Position numbers and translations under genes: made by a program | Notes under the pieces: generated by a model | The model's database searches: none | What the model saw: the letters and a program-made list of their open reading frames with translations, nothing else | Told to the model about the DNA's origin: nothing | Assembly: GCA_040510575.1 (NCBI GenBank) | Contig: JBEVIU010000023.1 | Span: 1 to 15,123 of the forward strand | DNA length: 15,123 nt | Source of the DNA: DASUMF01 sp040510575 | Lineage (GTDB): Bacteria; Actinomycetota; Acidimicrobiia; IMCC26256; DASPTH01 | Direction of reading: 5' to 3' | Shown here: piece by piece, positions 1 to 5,211 of the stretch | How positions within the stretch are numbered: the first letter of the stretch is position 1 | Layout of the letters: each line of letters opens with the position of its first letter

Positions 1-71
1 ACTTTGCCCGGCTCGCGCGTCTCCAGCTCGACCGTCTCACGCAGCAACGTGTCGCGGATTCGCACGGCCAT
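1..71 (-). CDS. cysS: Cysteinyl-tRNA synthetase, N-terminal fragment
   Basis: Only the first 23 codons lie in the window; the gene runs off the left edge. The peptide begins MAVRIRDTLLRETVELE and continues TREPGKV. This matches the usual start of cysteinyl-tRNA synthetase (a short 'LYDTLTRE...' stretch, then 'EPGKV' just before the first catalytic motif). The enzyme would charge tRNA-Cys in the cytoplasm. Context supports the call: in mycobacteria cysS sits next to ispF-ispD-carD on the same strand, and those genes occur here at 3315-5062. The start is the ATG whose complement is at 69-71. No Shine-Dalgarno sequence precedes it, but a TACCCT hexamer lies 8 nt upstream, so the mRNA may be almost leaderless. 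The catalytic HIGH and KMSKS motifs are outside the window, so the identification rests on a short peptide plus synteny. Confidence 0.72.
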   Translation of the reverse strand, partial: MAVRIRDTLLRETVELETREPGK

Positions 72-79
72 AGGGGGCG

Positions 80-85
80 AGGGTA
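80..85 (-). promoter_or_regulatory. Putative -10 hexamer of cysS
   Basis: On the minus strand TACCCT (TAnnnT, the actinobacterial -10 pattern) ends 8 nt before the cysS ATG. No Shine-Dalgarno sequence lies between. No convincing -35 element was found. Confidence 0.3.
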
Positions 86-199
86 GTTCCACCGATGTAG
101 GGCGACGACGGGTTCGGGCAACCAGACGGCCGCGACGATGCCGTCCGCCAGGCGGATGCGAGGGCTCGCCGTGCGCGCAGCTGGATCCCGACAAATGCG

Positions 200-228
200 T
201 TGACAACGAACGTACGTTCGTCTACGAT
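200..228 (+). promoter_or_regulatory. Sigma-70-type promoter of the HNH gene
   Basis: TTGACA at 200-205 and TACGAT at 223-228 are separated by exactly 17 nt, an almost ideal housekeeping promoter. Transcription would start near 235. The spacer holds a palindromic operator (206-221), described separately, so the promoter should be repressible. Confidence 0.7.
206..221. promoter_or_regulatory. LexA (SOS) operator
   Basis: ACGAACGTACGTTCGT is a perfect 16-bp palindrome containing CGAAC-N4-GTTCG, the core of the SOS box used by LexA in actinobacteria and Bacillus. It fills the spacer between the -35 and -10 elements, where a bound repressor would block RNA polymerase. It precedes a DUF222-type HNH gene. 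From memory, several M. tuberculosis 13E12-repeat (DUF222) genes carry SOS boxes, which supports the reading. Confidence 0.72.
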
Positions 229-327
229 GATGGGACGCCGCGAAGGTCTGGCTCATGACCTTCCTCTCTGGATCGAACGCTCGTGTCGCCGCGATGTCAC
301 TGCGGTCGCGTCACGGGTCTGTGCTCG

Positions 328-336
328 GGAGGAGGT
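328..336 (+). promoter_or_regulatory. Strong ribosome binding site deciding the HNH start
   Basis: GGAGGAGGT ends 5 nt before GTG 342 and contains the full AGGAGGT anti-SD match. An upstream in-frame ATG at 255 has a weaker GAAGGT at 242-247. Codons between 255 and 341 use about 72% G/C at the third position, against well over 90% just after 342, so 342 is favoured. Confidence 0.6.
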
Positions 337-341
337 CAATC

Positions 342-1559
342 GTGTTGCACGGCTGCGCGTCCACCGAAGACACCGCGTCGAGGCTGCGCTCGCTGCGCGA
401 CGACCTCGCGTCGTTCGAGCCCGGTGTGCACTCCGCCGAGAGCTGCGCGCGGTTGGCCGAGGAGTTCGCAGCGACGGCCAAGGCATGCGAAGCCGCTGCC
501 GTGCGCGCCATCGCTCGCGCGGCGAAGAGCGGCGAGCATCGCACGCGCGGCCACGCCGACGCCGTCGACTGGGCTGCAGCAGTGGCCGGCTCGACCACCG
601 GCGCGGCTCGCGACGCGCTCCGCACCGTGGCCACCGTCGACGACTGCCCGGACACTCGTGACGCATTGCTCGCTGGCGCGGTGTCGTTGTCGCAGGCTGC
701 GGAGATCGTGAAGACCGAGGCCGAGGTTCCGGGGAGCGAGCACGAGCTGTTGGAGCTGGCGCGTTCGTCGAGTTCGGGTGTCGTGCGCGAGCGGGCTCGA
801 AAGCGGCGGCTGGCCGCGGTGCCGGTCGACGACTTGTATGCGAAGCAACGCGCCGCGCGCTGCTTCCGTCATTCCAGGAACGACCTGGGCAATGTGGTGT
901 TCCGTGGCGAGCTCACCCCTGAGGTCGGGGTCGCGTTCGCGAAGCGGCTCGACGCCGAGACCAAACGGGTGCACCGTCAAGCGCGCCGCGAGGGAAGCAC
1001 CGATTCGTGGGAGATGCACTCGGCGGACGCGTTCGCGCGGCTGGTCACCGGACAGGGCGCGGCGAAGGCCACGGCGCCCGACGTGATCCTCACGATCGAC
1101 TGGCGAACGTTCGTCACCGGCGAGCTGTCCGAGGGCGGTCGCAGTGAGGTGGTGGGGGGTGGGCCGATCCCGCCCGCGGTGGTGCGCGCCATGGCGGGCG
1201 ACGCGTTCGTGAAGGCCGTGCTCCACGACGGCGTCGAGATCCACAAGGTGCTGCATCTGGGTCGTCACATCCCCGCCGAGATCGCCACCGCCCTCCGCCT
1301 CGGCGCACCGCCCGATTTCGACGGGGCCGTGTGCAGTGACGACGGGTGCGGACGTCGTCATCACCTCGAGATCGATCACATCGACCCGGTCGCCAACGGC
1401 GGAGCCACCTGCATCGACAACCTCGAGCTCAAGTGCTGGCCCCACCACCGAGCCAAGACGGAAGCCGATCGCCACGACGGCAAGCTCGGCGGCCGTCCCT
1501 GTCCCAGCGAGGGCCACGGCGACGGCGACGGCAAGGAGGACGAGCGCGGGCCTCCCTGA
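342..1559 (+). CDS. HNH endonuclease, DUF222 / 13E12-repeat type
   Basis: A 405-residue protein from GTG 342. The first ~270 residues are alpha-helical and charged, resembling the DUF222 region of actinobacterial 13E12-repeat proteins. The C-terminus carries an HNH nuclease module at about residues 331-370: a Cys pair (C331, C336), a His pair at 340-341, the core LEIDHIDPVANGG, the Asn of IDNLELK, C365, then HH before RAKT. These are the metal-binding and catalytic residues of HNH enzymes with an accessory Cys4-type zinc site, so it is probably an active DNA nuclease, target unknown. The tail after residue 370 is Gly/Asp-rich and probably disordered. The gene stands alone between cysS and efeU, with its own promoter and LexA-type operator, implying expression after DNA damage. 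Such genes are often multicopy and mobile in actinobacteria, but no terminal repeats or integrase are seen here. ATG 255 remains a possible start. Confidence 0.82.
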   Translation: MLHGCASTEDTASRLRSLRDDLASFEPGVHSAESCARLAEEFAATAKACEAAAVRAIARAAKSGEHRTRGHADAVDWAAAVAGSTTGAARDALRTVATVDDCPDTRDALLAGAVSLSQAAEIVKTEAEVPGSEHELLELARSSSSGVVRERARKRRLAAVPVDDLYAKQRAARCFRHSRNDLGNVVFRGELTPEVGVAFAKRLDAETKRVHRQARREGSTDSWEMHSADAFARLVTGQGAAKATAPDVILTIDWRTFVTGELSEGGRSEVVGGGPIPPAVVRAMAGDAFVKAVLHDGVEIHKVLHLGRHIPAEIATALRLGAPPDFDGAVCSDDGCGRRHHLEIDHIDPVANGGATCIDNLELKCWPHHRAKTEADRHDGKLGGRPCPSEGHGDGDGKEDERGPP

Positions 1560-1572
1560 GGAGGGGCTCGAG

Positions 1573-1599
1573 CAGGAAGGGGCCGATCAGGAAGGGGCC
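1573..1599 (+). repeat. 12-bp direct repeat, two copies
   Basis: CAGGAAGGGGCC occurs at 1573-1584 and again at 1588-1599, a period of 15 bp, just after the HNH stop codon. The second copy also forms the left arm of the inverted repeat at 1591-1625, so either copy could pair with the right arm. Confidence 0.6.
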
Positions 1600-1625
1600 A
1601 TTCCGGGCTTGTCAGGGGCCCCTTC
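1591..1625 (+). terminator. Possible terminator hairpin after the HNH gene
   Basis: GAAGGGGCC (1591-1599) and GGCCCCTTC (1617-1625) form a perfect 9-bp stem around a 17-nt loop, 32 nt after the HNH stop. No clear T-run follows (CGTTAG), so intrinsic termination is uncertain. The right arm lies inside the spacer of the proposed efeU promoter. Confidence 0.4.
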
Positions 1626-1638
1626 GTTAGGGTAGCCT
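1609..1638 (+). promoter_or_regulatory. Putative efeU promoter
   Basis: TTGTCA (1609-1614) and TAGCCT (1633-1638, a TAnnnT -10) are spaced 18 nt, placing the start of transcription near 1645, about 20 nt before ATG 1664. The -10 lies inside the IdeR/DtxR-like box. Confidence 0.42.
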
Positions 1639-1645
1639 CACCTCC
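1627..1645. promoter_or_regulatory. IdeR/DtxR-type iron box
   Basis: The 19 bp beginning TTAGGGTAGCCTCACCT match the IdeR/DtxR consensus TTAGGTTAGGCTAACCTAA at 14 of 19 positions by direct comparison; mismatches are at positions 6, 10, 13, 18 and 19. The box covers the proposed -10 hexamer and ends 18 nt before the start of an FTR1/EfeU iron permease gene. Metal-loaded IdeR would be expected to repress the operon in iron-replete cells. Confidence 0.6.
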
Positions 1646-1658
1646 CGAAGGGGGAGGT
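1640..1658 (+). promoter_or_regulatory. Hairpin burying the efeU Shine-Dalgarno
   Basis: ACCTCCC (1640-1646) pairs perfectly with GGGAGGT (1652-1658) around a 5-nt GAAGG loop. The right arm contains the GGAGG that serves as ribosome binding site for ATG 1664. The left arm overlaps the end of the iron box and the proposed transcription start, so whether it is in the mRNA depends on the exact start. Confidence 0.4.
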
Positions 1659-1663
1659 CCTGG

Positions 1664-2581
1664 ATGCTGCCCACATTCGTCATCGGTCTCCGGGAAGGGC
1701 TCGAGGCCGCGCTCATCGTCGGAATCATCGCGGCGTTCCTCCTGCAGGAGAACCGCCGTGACGCGATGCGCGGCGTGTGGATCGGTGTCGGGGTCGCGGT
1801 GGCGCTGTGCCTGGCGGCGGCCGTCGGCCTGCGGCTCGCCTCGGAGCAGCTGCCCCAGCGCGAACAGGAGCAGCTCGAAACGGTGATCGGCCTCGTCGCG
1901 GTCGCGATGGTCACCTGGATGATCATCTGGATGCGTCGCCACTCGGCGAACATGCGTGGCGCGCTGCAGGAGCAAGCCGGCGCGGCGCTCGCGACAGGCT
2001 CGACTGCCGCGCTCGTCACCATGGCCTTCCTCGCCGTGCTGCGCGAGGGACTCGAGACATCGGTGTTTCTCCTCGCGGTGTTCCAGGATTCCGAAGATCC
2101 GGCGCTCTCGGGCGGCGGTGCTGCGCTCGGGATCCTCGTCGCCGTCGGTCTCGGGTACCTCTTGTACCGCGGCGGCGTGCGCATCAACCTCACCCGGTTC
2201 TTCAAATTCACGGGTGTTGTCCTCGCCCTCGTTGCCGCCGGTCTCCTCGCGACCGCATTGCACACCGCGCACGAGGCCGGTTGGTGGAACATCATGCAAG
2301 GACAGGCGGTCGACCTGTCGTGGCTGGTGAAGCCGGGCACGGTGCAGTTCGCGCTCATCACCGCGATGTTCGGGATCCAGCCGAAGCCCACGACCGGCGA
2401 GCTGCTCGTGTGGTTCCTCTACGCGGTGCCGATGGTCGCCTACGTGCTCATCACCCCGAAGCCTCGGGACCGGCCGGCCACCGAATCACCCGGTGACCCG
2501 ATCGAGACCGCCTCCCGATCCACGCGCAACCCACCAACACTGAACCCGTCCTCATTCAACCCATCGCAAGGAGTCAACTAG
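1664..2581 (+). CDS. efeU: FTR1-family high-affinity iron permease (EfeU)
   Basis: A 305-residue integral membrane protein. Two REGLE motifs, at residues 10-14 (GLREGLEAALIVG) and 127-131 (VLREGLETSVFLL), are the signature of the FTR1/EfeU family; their acidic residues carry iron through the membrane. Several hydrophobic segments span about residues 2-27, 36-58, 73-91, 112-140, 152-168, 183-200, 227-238 and 247-264, consistent with the usual seven-helix fold. A hydrophilic, Pro/Asn-rich tail of about 40 residues follows and makes the protein longer than E. coli EfeU (about 276). The GGGGGAGGT ribosome site lies in a possible hairpin. The tandem-cupredoxin gene starts 2 nt after the stop, so the two form an operon, apparently under IdeR-type iron control. 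EfeU normally works with EfeO and sometimes EfeB in ferrous/ferric iron import; neither full-length EfeO nor EfeB is in the window. Confidence 0.88.
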   Translation: MLPTFVIGLREGLEAALIVGIIAAFLLQENRRDAMRGVWIGVGVAVALCLAAAVGLRLASEQLPQREQEQLETVIGLVAVAMVTWMIIWMRRHSANMRGALQEQAGAALATGSTAALVTMAFLAVLREGLETSVFLLAVFQDSEDPALSGGGAALGILVAVGLGYLLYRGGVRINLTRFFKFTGVVLALVAAGLLATALHTAHEAGWWNIMQGQAVDLSWLVKPGTVQFALITAMFGIQPKPTTGELLVWFLYAVPMVAYVLITPKPRDRPATESPGDPIETASRSTRNPPTLNPSSFNPSQGVN

Positions 2582-2583
2582 TC

Positions 2584-3318
2584 ATGCGACGCGTCGCACT
2601 TCTCTGTGGTCTCGCGGTTGCGTTCGTCGGTCTCACGCCGGCGCTCGCGACAGCTGCGAAATCGGTCGAGGTGAAGCTCACCGACGAAGGATGCCCTGCA
2701 ACGATCAAGGCGTCGGCGGGAACCACGACCTTCGACGTGCAGAACGTCGATGCATCTGCGGTCAGTGAATTCGAGATCCTGAAGAACCATCGAGTGCTCG
2801 GCGAACGCGAGAACCTCACACCCGGCCTGTCGGCCTCCTTCACCGTCGACCTCGACCCTGGCACGTACGTGACCTACTGCCCCGGCGGCGACCGAGAGCG
2901 CGGCAAGCTCGTCGTGTCCGGGAGGGCCGCATCGTCGGACACCACGGCCGCGGCGAAGGTCGTCGACGTGACACTCAGTGAATTCGAGGTCCGCGCGAAG
3001 CCGGCGACGGTGACCGGGCCGTCCGTGAAGCTGGCGGTTCAGAACAAGGGCACGCTGACCCACGAGTTGGTGCTCGTTCGCACCGACGGCTCGACACTGC
3101 CGCTCGCGACCGACGGCTCGATCGACGAAGACACGCTCCCCGAAGGATCGTTCATCGGCGAGCTCGAGGACCTCCGCCCGAAGGTGAAGGCGACGTTGAA
3201 GGCGGACCTCGTGCCGGGTACCTACCTCGTGTTCTGCAACATCGTGGAAGAGGAGAGCGACGGCACGGTGATGAACCACTACGCGTCGGGGATGTCGACC
3301 GAGATCACCGTCCGCTAA
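2584..3318 (+). CDS. Secreted tandem-cupredoxin protein, EfeO N-domain-like
   Basis: A 244-residue protein with an N-terminal signal peptide (MRRVALLCGL then AVAFVGLTPALATA; cleavage probably near residue 24). Cupredoxin domain 1 (about 28-113) closely follows the EfeO N-terminal domain: GCPATIKASAG (C37), SEFEILKNHRVLGERENLTPG (E63, E65, E74, E76) and PGTYVTYCPGG (C99), residues likely to bind metal. Domain 2 (about 125-243) has H160 in THELVL, C218 in VFCNI, H232 and M237 in NHYASGM, the ligand set of a type-1 copper site with a long Cys-His loop. The imelysin (M75) domain that completes canonical EfeO is absent. It lies 2 nt after efeU with an AAGGAG site at 2568-2573, so it is probably the extracytoplasmic partner that binds or oxidises iron for EfeU. 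That role is inferred. Its stop codon overlaps that of the convergent ispF gene. Confidence 0.8.
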   Translation: MRRVALLCGLAVAFVGLTPALATAAKSVEVKLTDEGCPATIKASAGTTTFDVQNVDASAVSEFEILKNHRVLGERENLTPGLSASFTVDLDPGTYVTYCPGGDRERGKLVVSGRAASSDTTAAAKVVDVTLSEFEVRAKPATVTGPSVKLAVQNKGTLTHELVLVRTDGSTLPLATDGSIDEDTLPEGSFIGELEDLRPKVKATLKADLVPGTYLVFCNIVEEESDGTVMNHYASGMSTEITVR

Positions 3319-3809
3319 TCGGCTGATTCGATCAACGCGACCGCCCAGACCGCGATGCCCTCGGCGCGACCGATTGCACCGACTCCCTCACCGCGCTTGG
3401 GCTTCACCGACACCGCGCCGCCGACGACTGCGGTGAGGTTCGTGGCCATCGCCGGGATGTGCGGTGCGAGCACCGGCGCTTCGGCGTTGACGACGATGTC
3501 GACGTTGACCACCCTCCACCCTTCTCGGTGCACGCGCCCGACGACGTCGACCAGGAGCTCCATCGACGACGCGCCGCGGTAGGCGTCGTCGTCGGCCGGG
3601 AACAACGAACCGAGGTCAGGGAGGCCCGCCGGCCCGAGCAGCGCATCGGCCACCGCGTGGGCGACCGCATCGGCGTCGGAATGGCCCAGCAGACCGGCAT
3701 GGCCGTGGATGCGGACGCCCGCCAGCACCAGCGGCTCGTCGCTGTCGTCGACACCATCGCCCGCCGCGAACGCGTGGACGTCGTACCCGAGGCCGACCCG
3801 GATGCTCAT
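3315..3809 (-). CDS. ispF: 2-C-methyl-D-erythritol 2,4-cyclodiphosphate synthase (IspF)
   Basis: A 164-residue protein, typical length for IspF. It converts CDP-methylerythritol 2-phosphate to methylerythritol cyclodiphosphate plus CMP, the fifth step of the MEP isoprenoid pathway, as a cytoplasmic trimer. The metal ligands are visible: D10 and H12 in GLGYDVHAF and H43 in LGHSDADAVAHAV. The substrate-pocket stretch FPADDDAYRGASSMELL and the C-terminal signature SVKPKRGEGVGAIGRAEGIA are also present. The ATG (complement at 3807-3809) is chosen because family homology begins there; the frame is open further upstream only as an overlap of ispD. It starts 13 nt after the ispD stop, so it is the last gene of a carD-ispD-ispF operon. 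Its TAG stop (complement of 3315-3317) interleaves with the TAA of the convergent cupredoxin gene. Confidence 0.95.
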   Translation of the reverse strand: MSIRVGLGYDVHAFAAGDGVDDSDEPLVLAGVRIHGHAGLLGHSDADAVAHAVADALLGPAGLPDLGSLFPADDDAYRGASSMELLVDVVGRVHREGWRVVNVDIVVNAEAPVLAPHIPAMATNLTAVVGGAVSVKPKRGEGVGAIGRAEGIAVWAVALIESAD

Positions 3810-3822
3810 GACGGCTCCATGC

Positions 3823-4500
3823 TCAAGAACGGTCCTCCCGAACCCGCAGCAGCGCTTCCGCCACCACCAGGTCGGCGGGCGTGGTGATCTTGCGGTTCCT
3901 CTCGTCGCCCGGGACCACCACGACGGTGCCCCCACGCGCCTCCACCAGCGCCGCGTCGTCGGACGCGTCGCCGGCGTCCGCGTGCGCATCACGCAACACG
4001 CCGGCTCGAAACGCCTGCGGGGTCTGCACCGCGACCAGTTGTTGGCGCGGGAGCGTTGCGTGCACGCGCGCGCCGTCGACCTGTTTGATCGTGTCGACCA
4101 CCGGCACTCCGGGAACCGCGGCGTCGGCACCGGCGCGCACCGCGTTCACCACTGCATCGAACAGCGCCGACGACGCGAGGGGTCGCGCCGCGTCGTGCAC
4201 GATCACCACGTCGACGTCGGCGGGCACCGCGGCGAGGCCGGCGCGCACAGAGTCGCTCCGCGTGGCGCCACCCGCGACGACCGCGTCGACGGCGATGCCG
4301 TCCCACTCGGTGCCCGGTGCGAGCACGAGCACGACACCATCACTCGCGTCGCGTGCTGCAGCGACCGCACGGTCGACGAGTCGCGCGCCGCACAGCATCG
4401 CGAACTGCTTGGGTGCCGTGTCGTCGTCAGTCGCGTAGCGGGCCCCGCGACCAGCGGCGACCACGATCACCCAAGTCGTCGACACCGTCACTGGCTTCAC
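3823..4500 (-). CDS. ispD: 2-C-methyl-D-erythritol 4-phosphate cytidylyltransferase (IspD)
   Basis: A 225-residue protein that couples methylerythritol 4-phosphate to CTP in the MEP pathway. Family motifs in order: the nucleotide-binding VVAAGRGARY (residues 13-22) with K31 in PKQF, GGATRSDSVRAGL (77-89), VHDAARPL (101-108) with catalytic-pocket D103, VQTPQAFRAGVL (158-169), DDAALVE (181-187) and GDERNRKITTPADL (198-211) with K204. All residues expected for activity appear present. The assigned start is a GTG (complement at 4498-4500), 25 nt after the carD stop, with no strong ribosome site; a second GTG three codons later is an alternative. Position between carD and ispF reproduces the mycobacterial order, so co-transcription from the carD promoter is likely. 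Confidence 0.94.
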   Translation of the reverse strand: MKPVTVSTTWVIVVAAGRGARYATDDDTAPKQFAMLCGARLVDRAVAAARDASDGVVLVLAPGTEWDGIAVDAVVAGGATRSDSVRAGLAAVPADVDVVIVHDAARPLASSALFDAVVNAVRAGADAAVPGVPVVDTIKQVDGARVHATLPRQQLVAVQTPQAFRAGVLRDAHADAGDASDDAALVEARGGTVVVVPGDERNRKITTPADLVVAEALLRVREDRS

Positions 4501-4525
4501 GACCCGCGCGCAGGAATGCCTGGCG

Positions 4526-5062
4526 CTACGACTTGGCCGCGGCCTTCTTCTTCGCTGGCGCCTTCTTGGCCGGCACGTCCTCGCTGGCGAGCACCTCGTC
4601 GAGGCGGGTCTCGGCGGCCTCTTCGTCGACGTTCAGCGCGAACGTGAGCTCCGAGACGAGGATCTGACGGGCGCGGGCGAGCATGCGCTTCTCACCCGCC
4701 GACAAGCCCTTGTCGGCCTCTCGGATCGAGAGGTTCCGCACCACTTCCGCGACCTGGTAGATGTCACCGCTCTTGAGCTTCTCGACGTGGTTCTTGAACC
4801 GGCGCGACCAGTTGGTGGGCATGCGCGCCTCCTTCTTGCGGAGGACTGCGAACACCTCTTCGACCTCTTCGTCGTTGATGACGTCGCGCAGGCCGATCTC
4901 CTCGGCGTTGTCCGCCGGCACCATCAGCGTGAGGTCGCCGTAGGCGAGTCGCAACACCAGGTAGTCGCGCTTCTCGCCGAAGGCTTCCTTCTTCTCGCGC
5001 TTCTCGATCGTCGCTGCACCGTGGTGGGGATAGACGACCTTGTCACCGACGTCGAACGCCAT
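4526..5062 (-). CDS. carD: CarD-family RNA polymerase-binding transcription factor
   Basis: A 178-residue protein beginning MAFDVGDKVVYPHHGAATIE, the RNA polymerase beta-interacting domain (about residues 1-65) shared with Mfd. The C-terminal helical DNA-binding domain (about 70-160) contains MPTNWSRRFKNH with W85, at the same number as the tryptophan of M. tuberculosis CarD that wedges into the upstream edge of the transcription bubble. CarD stabilises open complexes, notably at rRNA promoters, and is essential in mycobacteria. After residue 160 comes a Lys/Ala-rich tail (VPAKKAPAKKKAAAKS), making it longer than the ~162-residue mycobacterial protein. The start at the ATG complementary to 5060-5062 follows a strong GAGGAG site; an in-frame ATG 10 codons upstream is rejected because family homology starts at MAFDVGD. 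It is the first gene of carD-ispD-ispF. Confidence 0.95.
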   Translation of the reverse strand: MAFDVGDKVVYPHHGAATIEKREKKEAFGEKRDYLVLRLAYGDLTLMVPADNAEEIGLRDVINDEEVEEVFAVLRKKEARMPTNWSRRFKNHVEKLKSGDIYQVAEVVRNLSIREADKGLSAGEKRMLARARQILVSELTFALNVDEEAAETRLDEVLASEDVPAKKAPAKKKAAAKS

Positions 5063-5132
5063 GTTGCTCCTCGTGGATCCGGCCTCACGCAACCGCGGCG
5101 AGTCGATGACTCAACGTCGACGGGTGGGCCTG

Positions 5133-5153
5133 CACGAGCGTGGATCGCTCGTG
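5133..5153 (-). promoter_or_regulatory. Stem-loop in the carD leader
   Basis: CACGAGCG (5133-5140) and CGCTCGTG (5146-5153) make a perfect 8-bp stem with a 5-nt loop. It lies between the proposed carD -10 (5188-5193) and the carD ATG, so it would fold in a leader of roughly 118 nt. A smaller inverted repeat, GAGTC-GAT-GACTC, sits at 5100-5112. No T-run follows on either strand, so a terminator is unlikely. Confidence 0.42.
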
Positions 5154-5187
5154 GACGACCTGCCACCGCTTGTCGCGGCAGGGGTCA

Positions 5188-5193
5188 AGGATA
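5188..5193 (-). promoter_or_regulatory. Putative extended -10 of carD
   Basis: On the minus strand the sequence reads TGGTATCCT: a TATCCT hexamer with the TGn extension of extended -10 promoters. Transcription would begin near 5181. No good -35 is visible. Confidence 0.35.
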
Positions 5194-5211
5194 CCAGAGC
5201 CCCGGTCGATC

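Noticed and set aside
72..180. Minus-strand peptide reading RIRLADGIVAAVWLPEPVVA upstream of cysS
   Set aside because: It has high wobble GC but no start codon with a ribosome site, runs into cysS in another frame and matches no family I recognise. Probably chance.
336..1517. A 393-codon antisense frame over the HNH gene
   Set aside because: The composition is a mirror of the sense gene, with no recognisable motif; the HNH motifs are on the plus strand.
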